Positions 46,920 through 59,130 are shown, counted from the first letter of the stretch. The stretch: DNA of 64,000 nt from Corydoras sp. C115 (GCA_019802505.1 JAFMOC010000002.1:4159001-4223000), one strand, 5' to 3'. Numbers and translations are program-made. The notes: a model not told the origin generated them from the letters alone.

Positions 46920-47160
46920 AGGGTGTAATACAACACCATTAGGATAAACTAGAACAGAGATTGTGAGCCAGACCCTCAGGTTCAACCTGTTTTTGAGCCT
47001 CATCATCACTCTTCCTGAAGAATAAGGAAAAATTCCCACATCCCAAAAAAAGATTTACTAAAAGTTGTTTTATCTGCAAGGGGGGGCCAACATAGAAATG
47101 GATATCTTAAAATCTCCCATAGGTGTAATGTGCAGGTGTCCCAATACTTGCAAAAGCTAA
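46920..47160 (+). mobile_element. Tc1-like relic
   Basis: aacagagattgtgagccaga through aattcccacatcccaaaaaa to the right end aggtgtcccaatacttgcaa. Confidence 0.65.
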
Positions 47161-47745
47161 GAAAAACTTCCTAAAAAGTTTAATCTTAAATGAAATATCT
47201 TTTATTTCTGTTTGTTCCTGCTGCCTGTCTGATATTCTGGAGATATTCAGTAGTTCAGTTTAATTTTTTTTCTCTTTGTCCCTGTCACCAGGGTGAAACA
47301 CTATGTGTTAAGCTCAGTGTTTTTTTTTTTTTTTTTTTACTTGCTCACAGCTGGATGTGTGGGTGGTGAAAAATGTAAATTTTCTGTGAGTTCATGGCTA
47401 CTTAATAAACTTAATGCACTAAGCGACAGAGAAGGTCATGCCTCTCAGAGATAAGAGAAATTCTCACCAAAGGTAAAAAGTGCAGTTTCTATTTCAGCTT
47501 GAAACAAGATGAGCAAAATTGGTCTAGGCTAGGCTAAATGCTACAATACACTATCAAGCTTTCTAATACAAAATTTAATTATGCTTAATTTACAAATGGG
47601 TTTGGATTCATTGTTACAGCTGTGCTTTATCTAACTTTGTTAAACTTTGGAATTTATTTTTTTATTCAGCATTAAGGTAAAAAGCAGCAACTCCAACCAT
47701 GTGAAGTTGAACCTCATACTGTATATTTGCAGCAGATAAGTTTTT
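47161..47745. other. AT-rich non-coding stretch
   Basis: Contains a poly(T) tract at about 47322-47338. No gene or repeat recognised. Confidence 0.35.
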
Positions 47746-47758
47746 AATGTTATTATTA

Positions 47759-47892
47759 TCCATCCATCCATTATCTTCCGCTTTATCCTATATATTAGGG
47801 TCGCGGGGGGGTTCCCCATGCCCATCCAGGGGAGAACGTCTCGAGCGCTGGGCAGATACACCCAGGGCAGGGCGCCAACCCATCGCTGGGCA
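47759..47892 (-). mobile_element. 5'-truncated Mermaid-type SINE with target duplication
   Basis: Only the 3' third is present (to caacccatcgctgggc). It is flanked by the perfect 13-base duplication aatgttattatta (47746-47758 and 47893-47905). Confidence 0.9.
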
Positions 47893-48164
47893 AATGTTAT
47901 TATTAACATTTGAATAATGCTTTCCAGATAGGATTACATTGCATAGTTCTTTTATTTTTGCTTCTTTTTGAATTTTGACCCTTAACCCTATTAAAATTTA
48001 AAACATGAAGATTCTTTTAAATCATAAATCAATCAATCAATTAAATAATGTACTACTACTACTTTTTGTTCATCTACTTACAAATAGTTTTATTAGCATA
48101 TTGATTAACAGGTGTAGATCTGAAGTTTAATAATGTGTTGTTAATAGAGAAGAATGTACTATAA

Positions 48165-48930
48165 ACACAGAAAGAGTATACTGAGGAGGTAATAAATGAG
48201 AAAGCGAGGTGGGATGATGAGGTGAACCAGGTAGTGATTAGCAAGGATGGACTGATGGGAGGTTTAAAGAGAATGAAGAGTGAGGCCTGTGTTACAAGTG
48301 AAGGCTGGAAAATGTTAAAATGTTAAAACTAGATTGTTTAACAAATCTTAGAATGTGAAAAGACCCCGAATGAGTAGAGAACAAGCATTATTGTTCAAGA
48401 TTTTAAGAGATGTGCAGAGCTGCAGTAACTAGAGTGGAACAAAGTTACACAGCTGCATGAAGATATGGGAAAGAGTAATAAAGCTAGATTGAGAAAAGAG
48501 ATGAAAATTTGTGAGCAGCAGTTTAGTTTCATGTCAATAAAATATACCACTAATACAATGTTTATTTTGTGAATGTTCATGAAGAAGTATTGGGAAGGTC
48601 AGAAGAAGCTGTAATGTGTTTGTAGATCTAGAGAAATCTTTTGTGACTTAGATGTGCTGTTGGAATGACAGGTGAGTTTAAAGTGAAGTTTTGACTCAAT
48701 TGAGCAAAGCCTTATTACTTTGCAATAGTCATGGACAGGCTGACAGATGAGGATAGGCAGGAGTCTCTATGGAATATGTTGTTGTGGGTGACAGATGTGG
48801 CCAGAGTGAGGAGCTGGTTGATTAGAACCTTTACAGGATGCATTAGAGAGAAGGAGAATGAATACTGGCAGGAAAATATAGGACGTGTGTAAATGAGAGG
48901 AAGAATAGCAGAAATAAATTTCTGTCTAAA
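48165..48930 (+). pseudogene. Decayed RTE-clade LINE reverse transcriptase
   Basis: The + strand translates in broken frames to NEKARWDDEVNQVVISKDG, then a WERVIKARLRKEMKICEQQ portion, VDLEKS (near RT motif A) and LFAIVMDRLTDE. These follow the order of RTE-clade non-LTR reverse transcriptases of fish (Rex3/Expander-like). Several internal deletions remove the thumb-side portions, and the F-A-D-D catalytic box is no longer readable. It is a dead 5'- and 3'-truncated copy. The minus-strand frame 48715-49140 is a shadow. Confidence 0.8.
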
Positions 48931-49375
48931 TAAATGAATTTCTAAACTTGGACCATTTTCCTCCTGACATGGATTCTTTTCACACAGTGTAAAATGAGAA
49001 AGCTCTCTTTGCATATTGGTCAGCCCTGTCTGGGGCAGAAGCAGACCCCTGGGGCAGAAGAAACCAAATGCAGTGAAAAGAGAACCAGTGCAAATGTCTG
49101 GGTAATTTAACAATGAAACGAAATGTGACAAATACAGCAAATCAGCCGAGGCAACATACCAAGTGAAAGAGACATGATAACATGTTTAGCTGAAGGCATG
49201 ATTGTTTAGTGTGAAATGTTAAATAGGCTAAATAGTGAAATGTTAAACACCTTCTGTTTCCCACGGATTTGCAAATTCCATCTGATAATTCGGATCATGC
49301 TTTGACCACAAACAAAAGGCACCAGAGTTTGATTAAGTATGCATCTGTGTGTGATTACTGGGTTCACATTTGCAC

Positions 49376-49400
49376 AAAAAAAAAAAAAAAAAAAAAAAAA
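49376..49400. repeat. Poly(A) tract of about 25 bases
   Basis: A pure A run with no clear retroelement body before it. Confidence 0.9.
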
Positions 49401-49563
49401 TCACAGAGTAAAACCTACACAAAGATTTAATTAAATTTTCATTTAATTATACCAGACTAAACAGTACAAGCCCGAAAAAGTCTACATGTTCAGGTCATCA
49501 TGGGAATTGTTGCCTACTGATAATGAATGTTTATTTAGACACAACCAAACCTGTTTTTTGCAT

Positions 49564-49852
49564 ATCCATCCATCATCTTCCGCTTTATCCTCTACTAGGG
49601 TCGCGGGGGGTTCCCCATGCCCATCCAGGGAAGAACATTTCGGACGCTGGCCAGATTCACCCAGGACAATCTATCGCTGGGCACACACTCACACTCTATA
49701 TGGGGTAATTTGGAGAATTCAATTGACCTTGGAGGAAACCCACACGGACACGGGGAGAACATAGAAACTCCACCCAGATTGAGATTCGAATCGGAAATCC
49801 TCAGCGCTGAGAGGCGAATGTGCTAACCACTAAGCCACTGGGCCGCCCCACA
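49564..49852 (-). mobile_element. Mermaid-type SINE with internal deletions
   Basis: Reverse copy from the atccatccatc tail to the head complement aagccactgggccgcccc. It lacks part of the gggcgccaatctatcgctgg region and the ccatgtttttggactgtggg block. Confidence 0.85.
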
Positions 49853-50043
49853 GTGAATATCGTGTAGCTTTATAATATGTGATTTCAGAAGCAGCAAGAG
49901 AAAGCAAAAGTAGTCATTTATTTTAATGTTTTTGTAAAATGAGCCTTTCCATGTTATCAGACACGCAACATTATGAACCTGTTAGAATGGCAAAAACTGG
50001 CAGTTTACCTTGACATAAAAAATTGCCACATATGATAGCATTG

Positions 50044-50483
50044 TGTCACGGGGCTCTTGAATGAGGCGATGACAAGATGTGCAGTGGGTCACCTTTTAAT
50101 TCAGCAAATGCAACAAAAAGTACATGTGTTGGTAGCACATAAAATAGTAACAAAAAAAGAACCGAGCACCAGGCTCCAGAGGTAGGAACGATACCGCGCC
50201 GATGGGTGACAGGAGGCCGAGACATTCCCACTGGTGACTCACTAGAAGAGGAGAGAGAACAAAAGATAGTGGTGACAGTGTCCCATAGGAGTGTGTATCA
50301 ACATTGAGGAAACACAAGGAGCACCAGCATCTGTGCCTTGTAAATAAGGACTGGACTTAAACCAATTAAGCTAATTAACTTAATTAGCAGGGCAGGGTGC
50401 AGAATCAGAACTCAGGGGAGAGAGGAGGTGTGTGAGCTGTAGGTGGAGACAGTTGAGGAGGTGTGGAAGCTGTAGGTGTGACA
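50044..50483 (-). mobile_element. Probable solo LTR
   Basis: A 440-base segment that starts TGTCACGG and ends GTGTGACA, so both edges have TG..CA with matching short inverted ends. It is flanked by the 5-base duplication cattg (50039-50043 and 50484-50488). Read on the minus strand it has an AATTAAAA-type signal near its 3' end, so that orientation is favoured. No internal retroelement genes adjoin it. Solo LTR formed by recombination is inferred; a TSD-making MITE is the alternative. Confidence 0.65.
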
Positions 50484-50755
50484 CATTGTATGGTAATTTT
50501 GTAGATCTAACTCAATACTGGCTTGATTGTCATTCTGTTTGTCCTTAAATTTGGGAAAAGAAGAAATGCTTTGAAAAAATACCAATTTTTTTAAATACCA
50601 GAGACTAACCGATTTGTAACATAGCTGAAGTTTTTTGTTCTTTGCATTCGTTACACCTGCAGGTGAATCTGAAGCCAAAATAGAGGTTTAGTGTTTCATG
50701 CATATTACTATGCATAGCTTGATACTAGACTTGGTGACTTTTCTATTTTTAAAGG

Positions 50756-50786
50756 GCATAGATTGGGATTCGAACCGTGCCGCCCT
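50756..50786 (-). mobile_element. Tiny SINE head remnant
   Basis: agattgggattcgaaccgtg followed by ccgccc matches the B-box and outermost head of the Mermaid-type SINE with everything between deleted. Confidence 0.4.
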
Positions 50787-51039
50787 CTTCAGGCTTCATT
50801 CTTTTTTTATTATAACAATGGCTTCTAGATTTTGTCAGTTAAAGCTCGAAAATCAGCACCAGGTTTACCTGTCAGGCCACATATTTATACACTACTAACT
50901 GACCCGAGTCCATACCCACCCAAAACCAAATCAAATATGCAACAAAATAAACAAGGTATTAGAAGCAAACCATTCTTTCATACGCAATGTACTGCACATG
51001 ACTAACATATTAAGAAACATCGAATTTCTTGTTGTATGT

Positions 51040-51440
51040 AAAGCATATGTAGTGAAGTGTGGTGGACCATGACGTCACTAAAGGCGGTTTGTGGTGATTA
51101 TTCTGAGGGCGGAGTGCCTCTGATGGTTCTAAGAGTTGGAATGAGCTGCTACAGCTGCTAGAGGGAAAGCAGGGTGAGTGGGTCTAGATGTGGTTCAGCC
51201 AGGAGCCTGCAGACAGGCAGTTTGTTGTCAGGTGCACACTGTGCCTCTGTTGCAAAGGAAATGTTTGTGGGACAGCCGGAATGATGGAGCCAGTTTTGCC
51301 AGTGAGCGTCTGCATATTCTGCCACATTCTGCTCCCACCCTCTGGTCCACACACCTTATGTAATAGAGGACACATTGTTGGAAGTTACCAAAGGAGACTG
51401 ATTAAAGGATTCTGCTCTCTGATGGAAATATAAGCTTGTC
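51040..51440. promoter_or_regulatory. Candidate promoter/enhancer island with palindromic CRE
   Basis: A non-repeat GC-richer block with a perfect CRE TGACGTCA at 51070-51077, GC-rich ggcggtttg and gagggcggag, and about 100 bases on a strong splice donor agg|gtgagt at 51174. This arrangement could be the first exon of an unannotated transcript or an enhancer. Overlapping short frames show no domain. Confidence 0.3.
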
Positions 51441-52434
51441 ATTTGTGAAACCTAAGACAAAGCAAAAATGAAAAGCATTTGGTAACATGGTCCAAACTTT
51501 TAAAGCACAGATCTAATAGTACAAGAACTATATGTTGCAAACTGTCTCTGGAGAAGTACCTGGAGAATGTATTTTACATGACTATTTGTACACATTGGGT
51601 ATGCACATGCTGATTCAACAAACTGTAATTTAAACAAACAGGCTAACAACCTAAAGTATTTGATGTGTTCTGTTTAATTCATCAAACTTTTTATTCTTCT
51701 ACAGGTTGCTAGATACATCAAATTGAACCTGGCAACCAGAGGCTTATACCAAAATAATGTCCAATTTCAATATAAAACTGCATCACTCCAAATGTCTCCC
51801 AATTTGTCTTAAGTCTTACTTTAATGGCTTATTTGCCCATTAGCAGAACGAGTTTTTCATATGAAAATTGTGTTAATAGGCAGTCATTGTTGGGTCATTA
51901 AAAGCCAAGAAAACAAGAGAAAATGACTCTTGTAAAACTGTATCAGGTCACAAATAGTGCTGAAAAAAAAGTTACATTATTTAACACCCAGCATATAAAG
52001 TTACTGAAGTTACTCTAGCTATTCATTTCTCATGAATTACTTGCTTAATTTGTTCTAAAAAACAAGAGGTGTCATATTAAAAAGTTGCAACACATTTTTA
52101 ATGTTTGCATGTAAGAACATTACTTTTGTAATGGTGCAAATATTAAAGTTGTCATTGTACTATTTGATGTGAAAGCATTGATTTACTGTTATTTAATCTT
52201 TTCATGAATCAAAAAACTTTGAAAGATCTTCAAACATCTTCTATGTTTGTGTAGTTATAGACTCCCACAAACATGTGTTCAGAAGACTAGATTTTAATTA
52301 AAATCTTGCTATTTAAATAAATTGTGTTGCCCACATACACCTCAGCAGTGTGATCTCACTGTTGAAAATCATTTGAAACAAATTACAGTTGCACTATGCA
52401 ACCACACAGTTTTTAGTTTGAGTGACAGTAAGAC
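51441..52434. other. AT-rich non-coding stretch
   Basis: No gene or repeat recognised. Confidence 0.4.
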
Positions 52435-52705
52435 CAAGTGCTGTTGTTAAGAACACCTACACATTACACCTACAGCAGTATCCCCATGCTAAAAACATAT
52501 CAGCCAATTCTTATCCAAGTAGTCTTTTTACAAAATTTTGAAATGTATAAGGGAATTTTTGCCTATTTATCCTGAAGAGTGATGGTGAGGTCAGACACTG
52601 ATATTTGATGGGAGAACCTGGTGCACAATCTTCATTGTAGGTCATACTAAAGGTGTTGGATAGGGTTGAGGTCAGGGTTCTGTGTGAGCCGATCAAGTTT
52701 AAAAA
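52435..52705 (-). mobile_element. Tc1-like relic
   Basis: acacctacacattacaccta, then tgaggtcagacactgatatt and ttgaggtcagggttctgtgt on the complement of the transposase 3' region. Confidence 0.65.
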
Positions 52706-52807
52706 TTTGTTTCATGTAGAAAGCCAAAGTCAAAAGTTTGGACGCATATTGTTGTCCAAAATGCATTTCTAGATGTTTGATTGTTTCCAATTCTATTTAC
52801 ATTATAT

Positions 52808-52862
52808 TTACATTTGGTCATTTAGCAGATGCTTTTATCCAAAGCGACTAAACTAACACAAG
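52808..52862 (-). mobile_element. tRNA-derived SINE tail
   Basis: catttagcagatgcttttat then ccaaagcgacta is the reverse of the ctttggataaaagc tail seen at 7151-7367. Confidence 0.7.
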
Positions 52863-53489
52863 TCTGTAAGATAAGGAGGAACCAGCTGATCTATAGTATT
52901 ATTAAACATGATCAATTGCCAATATGCTTTTAATACTTTTTTCCCCATCTTTTTTTCTACTAAATAAAACACCTGGGTTTAATAATTAAGAGATATGTCT
53001 GAATAATGGTTCATATAGTATACTTTAAGACATTATTTTGTGGCAGCTAAGTTTTGTTAACTCTACTGATTATTACAATGTCCCATACAATGACTTTGTG
53101 AAATCCCAAAAGTAAGATTAGCTCCATGCAGATGCTTACTAATTAGAGCACAGCATTGATAGCAGAAGAAATAGTGCTGTCTGTCCATCTAAAAAAATGT
53201 GGTTATTTAAATATAGAAGTAGTTTCCAATTGGTAAACAGAAGGCAAATTTCAAACATAGAAAGATTTTATTTTGAACTGAGCCTAAAACAGGGCTATGT
53301 CTTTACACTTATAACCAAGGACAGAACATTCCACCAACATGCACACAGTCCTCTCTAGGTTCAGCTTACTGCTGCAGCAGATAAAGCTTTAACCAAAACA
53401 TCACTAGGACCAATCAAGGGCAGACAAAAAATGGTAATAATGAAATCTTTAAAATATATATATATATATACACCCAATTACAAGTATAT

Positions 53490-53835
53490 AAAACATTTGT
53501 ATGTTTTTGTTTTGGTATTTGGACATACCACTTGTTCTTTGAACCATTGCCACAAGGGTATAAAATTAAGCTCCCAGCCATGCATTTTGGACAACGTTTG
53601 TGGGAACCGTTTGGAATCAGCCCCTTTCTGTTCCAACATAACTACGCCACTGTGCATGAAGCAAGGTTCATAAAGGCATGGTTGGTTGAGTTTGGTGTGG
53701 AAGAACATGACAAATCCACATAAATCTCGGACCTTTATCCCACACCTTTGTAAGAACCAGAGCAGAGACATCAAACCAGACCCTCTCATTCAACATTGGT
53801 GTAAAAAACAACCTGCTTGTATCATAATTTCCATG
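53490..53835 (+). mobile_element. Tc1-like relic
   Basis: Left end tttttgttttggtatttgga. The frame 53532-53723 reads PFLFQHNYATVHEARFIKAW then EFGVEEHDKST, the decayed DDE-domain segment of a Tc1-like transposase. (TA)n lies just upstream at 53455-53470. Confidence 0.8.
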
Positions 53836-53958
53836 GCAATTCTATTTATTATAGATTTTTGTATGTGTGCTGTCTATAGTATGTTTAGATTTAGTATGGC
53901 ACATGCCATATATATGTGCACTCACCAAGACAAATTTCCTTAAATGTATAACATACCT

Positions 53959-54188
53959 GGTGTGGTAGCTCAGTGGTTCGGGTGTTGGGCTATCAATGTG
54001 AAGGGTGTGGGTTCAAATCCCAGGTCCACTGAAGTTACCAATGTGGGTCCTTGAGCAAGATCCTTAAGACTTATTGCTCCAGGGATGTTGTGGCCAATCT
54101 TGTAATCTGACACCAACCAAGTTGGGATACTCATAAGTCGCTTGCAAGTCGCTGGATAAAAGCTTCTGCTAAATGACCAAATTTACAT
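53959..54188 (+). mobile_element. tRNA-derived SINE (same family as 7151-7367)
   Basis: Head ggtgtggtagctcagtggtt (A box), a perfect B-box-like ggttcaaatcc, gtgggtccttgagcaagatc and the tail gctggataaaagcttctgct. Confidence 0.8.
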
Positions 54189-54350
54189 TGTAAAATAAAA
54201 CGATTCTGATTCTGATACGTATATACAGGCATTTCTGATACATGCTGTTTTCCGCAAAGTGCTAGGATATCCAGTCATCTGAAATTCCAAACATCCTTCA
54301 TCATGGACAATTACTATTTGAAATGCAGGCAAATGCATTCATGGCTTATG

Positions 54351-54650
54351 GGTTGTCGTTGGCTTTTGGTGAAGGAACCAGCTTTGTGACCTAAAGGTCC
54401 ACAGCTTGATTCCCCATCCTACCAATTGCTACAACTGAAGTGACATTGGACAAGGGACCCAACCCCAATTGTTTCCCAGGCGCTGTGACCAGCGCTGCTC
54501 ATCGCTTCGTGCACATGTAATACACTTCACTGATGTGTGTATGTATAAGATTTTATACATGCATGTGTTAAATGTGGGTGATCAATTCCTCTGTGTGTAA
54601 GCACAGTAGGCAGAACAGATCACTTTACACTTTAACATATAGGGTGCTGT
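54351..54650 (+). mobile_element. tRNA-derived SINE, second family (old)
   Basis: acctaaaggtccacagcttg with B-box-like cagcttgattccc, attggacaagggacccaacc and gctgctcatcgcttcgtgca match a fish tRNA-SINE layout. The 5' edge is uncertain. Confidence 0.5.
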
Positions 54651-55289
54651 GTTAAATAAATGAACAGTGCAACTTCAGTCATATCAATAATATTGTAATT
54701 GTTTAAGTTGATTTTGAGGCAACTTTGCAAAACTAAATTATTAAGTTGTATCAATGAGCACAGATATTTGGTCAAACACATTGCATAAACACAGACAGAC
54801 TTTTATCTGCTAAGCATGGTGGTGGAAGTGTAATGATTTAGGCCACAGGAATTTACAGCCTTTGAGACACAACTAAATCCCTCATTATGGTTAAATATAC
54901 AGTACATGGACAAATTTAGTGGGACATCTGCAATTACGTGAGCTTTTATTATTATCCCATTCTATGCCGTCCAATCTAGGCATATATAGTATCAACTCTA
55001 TTTTTCAGGTACAGCCTGTTTCGTTCACTGCGCTCTAGTAACACATCTCGCCTGGTGTTTCAACCCCAGTGTAGTGCTAATTCTCATTTCATATTGTTCA
55101 CAGCTGTTAAATGGTGAAATTATTTTTAAAACACTGTCAGAAATGCTATCCATTTTTACAACACTGTCCAAAATTCAGGATTTTCAAAAAACAATTCCAA
55201 ACGAATCTCTTCCTGAAGCACTTGAAAAAAAAATAGGGTGCAGACTTAAAACTAAATTGGATAATGATCATGTTTGATTATACTACAGT

Positions 55290-55350
55290 GTAACAAAGTA
55301 AATTGCTTTGGATAAAAGCATCTGCCAAATGACCAAGTGAAATAAAAATG
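55290..55350 (+). mobile_element. SINE tail fragment
   Basis: aaattgctttggataaaagc then atctgccaaatgaccaagtg, the tail of the 7151-type SINE without its head. Confidence 0.6.
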
Positions 55351-55484
55351 TAAGCAATACTTTGTTCTGTATTGCTATTTACCTTCACTTTAAAGCTGAC
55401 TTGTTTGTGAAAAAAAAGAAAAGAAAAGAATAAAGAAAAAAAAAGGTGTTTTCATATTTTTTAAATAATGCTGTATAATTTATA

Positions 55485-55580
55485 CAATTAGAAGTTTTGA
55501 ACTTAGTGGGAACAGTGCACAAAACAAGGTCTACATATTACAGACACACTCCAAGCTCTTGTAGATGGTAAAAAATGACA
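55485..55580 (+). mobile_element. Tc1-like relic with large internal deletion
   Basis: cttagtgggaacagtgcaca, then acaaggtctacat, jumping to cagacacactccaagctctt. Confidence 0.5.
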
Positions 55581-55989
55581 AGAAAAGAAAAATCTAGACT
55601 TTGAATAATTTTTTCATGTTGGTAAAACCACCAGCAAAACTAAAGATGGCTGATTACTGAAACCTAGCATTCAGCAAAACAGTGGCATTTCTCACATGAT
55701 TTTCATTAGCAGAACTGGAAAAGCAGTGAAGGCTGTGGAGGCATTGTATGATGACTTTATTGTAGCAGTGACATGAAAGGTCACACAGTCAATCTCACAG
55801 CCTGTGTATTTCCCACAAAGCCCAGTGGGTTTAACAGGGTCATTAAGAAATCCCCCATTGTTCTAAAGACAAAAGCACACTAAAACAAATTGTAATTCAT
55901 TAAGATTCTGGTTTATGCATTAGGACACACTGTGCATGTCCTATTGTGCAATCCTAAGCATATTGTATTGATTCTAAACATTTAAATAA

Positions 55990-56440
55990 TAAAAGTGGCG
56001 AATGAAAAAAGAGAATGAGACACAGAAAAGGCAAGCCCAGGGGAGGAGAGTCATTGTGAAAAGACTGGACTGGGGAGATGCAGCCAGACAGGAGGAGATG
56101 GTCCTTGCAGAGAAACAGCTGTTAAAGCTGAGCTCTGGCGCATGCATCTTGAATTAGTCGGGAAAAGGAGGTATGGAAAAGCAGCCCTCCCCATCACCCT
56201 GCTGGAAGATCTCCGACAGCACCCACCATCCAGTCACATTTGAAAGCTACACACACTTGATCCTCTGATCTGCCTCCGACACACTTTTCAATGTGCTCAA
56301 TTAGCACAGCATGGGCTCTTTCTCACAGACTCGGGAGGAACTGCAGGCACTCTGAATACACACACTCTCTGGGTGGTCTTACCTCAAACTTAGTCATCCC
56401 ACTGTGACTTCCCACCCCAGACAGCATTTGTGTCTGTATG
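55990..56440. promoter_or_regulatory. Candidate regulatory island
   Basis: The most GC-balanced non-repeat block of the downstream half. It contains an E-box cagctg near 56118, runs such as cctctgatctgcctccgaca, and no long open frame. Enhancer is a guess from composition. Confidence 0.3.
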
Positions 56441-56779
56441 TGTTTAAATACACTCTATCATCCAACAGTGATCATTTTTAATTGCATAGGTAAAGCAGTT
56501 ACTCATACAAAAATGGCAAAATAATCACTATAATTGACAATAAGGCCTTTTATTGTTTCTTTACACTGTCATAGGGGTACAGCAGGATTCAGTTTAATCT
56601 GCTGTACTCCTTTGAGTTAATTAGTGGACCTAAAGACAACTTTGTTTACTTGGGAAGGGGGGTGTATTTATATTGGCCCTTAAATAACCTTTAGATTCAC
56701 GCTGTTGCTGTATTTTGTACCTTGTCAAATAAATAGACCAAAAATATATAATCACTTTTATTATAATAATTTACCATCC

Positions 56780-56920
56780 AATTCTTAGCTGGACCCATTT
56801 GCATTTTTAACAGCTTCCATTCTTCTGGGAAGGCTTTCGACAAAATTTTGGAGTGTGTCTGTGGGAATACTTGCCCTTTTGCCATCAGGCACTGATGCTA
56901 AATGAGCTGTCTTTTATAGC
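56780..56920 (-). mobile_element. Tc1-like relic
   Basis: cagcttccattcttctggga and ttttggagtgtgtctgtggg are the complement of the transposase C-terminal region. Confidence 0.7.
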
Positions 56921-58764
56921 AAAAGTGTAATGTTGCACTATTTAGTCCATATGTTTGACTAAATATATCACCTAAATTAAAAACATATCCATACATGTCC
57001 ATATATTGTATTGTACAGTGCAAAAGCACTAATATACAATAATGTGACAATACAAAGACTCTTTTTGTGATGTAAAGGCATAACTTGATTATAATCTTAG
57101 GTATAAGGTTGGTTAAAAGCTGTAATTATGGGGTAGCTATTAAGAACAATTACTGTGGAAGAAAACCTTATTTAAATGGCTGGGTAAACCGAATTTACTT
57201 TAATGCATTATTTGCTACATAGGAAGCTTTTAAATACCTATAATTTGTCAGACATGAGCTAGGCCAACGTTTTTTCATCACTGTTTGCTGATGTTGCAGA
57301 GAAAATCTACTTACGCACTTTTCTTGTACTATTGGATGATTTTATGTAAAGATTTAAATATGTATTTGAAGTTGTTCTATAATGGGAAAATTTCAATTTG
57401 AGGTCAAGACCTGGTGATTTAATGAAATTGTCAGTATATTAAATACATGTCAGTAGATCACAGACATACTGTACATAGAAATGTTTACCTGTATACTTTA
57501 CTCCATTAGTGTTGTAATCACACTCAAAGTAAAGTGTCAGCAAGTTTGAGTGTCAGCTAGACTTGAGCAGTGACTCACACATCTGCGCTTATGGCAAAAA
57601 CAGGACAGCATCAGTTTCACATGACTTCATCAATTCTGAGAAGTTAGTATTTGCTTGTGTGTTCCTCACCCCTTGGCTGTGCAAAAAGTGTTTAACAGGG
57701 ATACAGAAGCACCGTTAAAGAGTTTTAAGACAGAACTGACCTCACTGACTTACAGCTGGATAATTACAGAGGGGAAAGTTTCAGCTGAAGGGGAGAAGCC
57801 CTTAAAATGTTCTGCACAATGTAAAGCACTGTGTATGAGAGTGTGCATGTGCAGGTAGTCGTGCCAACAATGATTGGCATGACCAGATATTTTTTCTTTT
57901 ACTTTATTCTCTTACTTAGCTTCTTTCCATTGTATCGACATGTTAGAAACACATGTGCCTGACTCTGCCTTGATCTGACTGTGCTTGTTTCTTTCTTTGT
58001 CTCCTCCTGTTTAGCTTTACCTCCAGCAATAAGTCCACATGTTTTAGGTTTTATGAACTGTAGTTAAGAAGGAGAATCAGACTGTGTCTACGTTTGTTAC
58101 CATAGAAATAAACACAGCTTGTGATACATATTGTGCGTATGTTACTCCATCTAGTGGACAAAATCCGTACAGTTTCATTTACCAGTTTCAGCTACAAGTT
58201 CATTGTTCCTGTGCAACTTGCTGCCATGCAAATTCTGTAGCCTGATAAACTGATGTTAAACTGATGTAGCCTGATAAACTGATGTAAAACTGTTAAGACA
58301 TATTTATCCTAAAATGTTGCACATTGCTTTGTTTTGTTTTTTTACTCAATTGTTGTTCACTTGTTCAATTTACTATATAAACAAGATTCTTTCTAGTTTG
58401 TATCTATCTTTCTGTATGACACATTGGACTTACCACATAAAAGCTCATTTTTTTCTAAAAGTTGAGACATTTCCAGCATGACTGGTCAAAGTGTAATACA
58501 TTTTTTGATAACAGTGGTTTTGGAAAGTCTTTTCAATTAACACCTGTTTGGGGGTGGACTTGTTTAACAGTGTACTTTGGCTTCCTTTAATGACGGACAG
58601 AGCAGCAGATTTGTTGTTTTCCTGTTTTTAAAAAAAAAAAAAAAAACCATTACCATGTTTTTACTTTACAGTGGCACTAACAGAGGAACTTATTAAATAC
58701 ACTGGGACTCAGCTCCTAATCATTTAATATAATATAATATAATAATTCAGTCTTGTTGCCAAAG
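56921..58764. other. Non-coding stretch
   Basis: No gene. A roughly 28-base unit agcctgataaactgatgt.. is tandemly doubled at 58239-58296. A CTCF-like minus-strand core occurs at 58145-58157 and a poly(A) tract at 58629-58646. Confidence 0.35.
58239..58296. repeat. Tandem doubling of a 28-29 base unit
   Basis: tgtagcctgataaactgatg with its tail (t)taaac occurs twice in direct succession. Confidence 0.8.
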
Positions 58765-59130
58765 CTCACGGCCATGTATTTTGGGGTCAGTTTGGGGAAG
58801 GCCCCTTTGTGTTTGAGCACAACTGTGCTCCAGCGCACAAAAAGCAGTGTTCATTAAGACGTGGTTGGAGGAGTTTGATGTGGAAGATCTTGAATGACCC
58901 ACACTGAGCCCTGACCTGAATCTTTCCTACACCTTAAATAAACTAGATTAAGGATTGTGAGTCTAATTTTACAAAATGTTATCACAATGAATGGCCTAAA
59001 ATTCCCACAGACACAATCCAATATCTTGTAGAAAGGTTTCTCAAAAAAGTGAAAGCAGTTATAGCTGCAATAGTGAGCCAAATTGCAATAGGATATTTTA
59101 CAAACTCCTGTAGATGTTAAGGGATGCATT
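58765..59130 (+). mobile_element. Tc1-like relic
   Basis: gtttggggaaggcccctttg, then gtggttggaggagtttgatg and agccctgacctgaatctttc, then aattcccacagacacaatcc, in the order of the transposase 3' half. Confidence 0.78.

Noticed and set aside
48715..49140. 141-codon minus-strand frame
   Set aside because: Antisense of the RTE LINE relic and flanking DNA; no domain.
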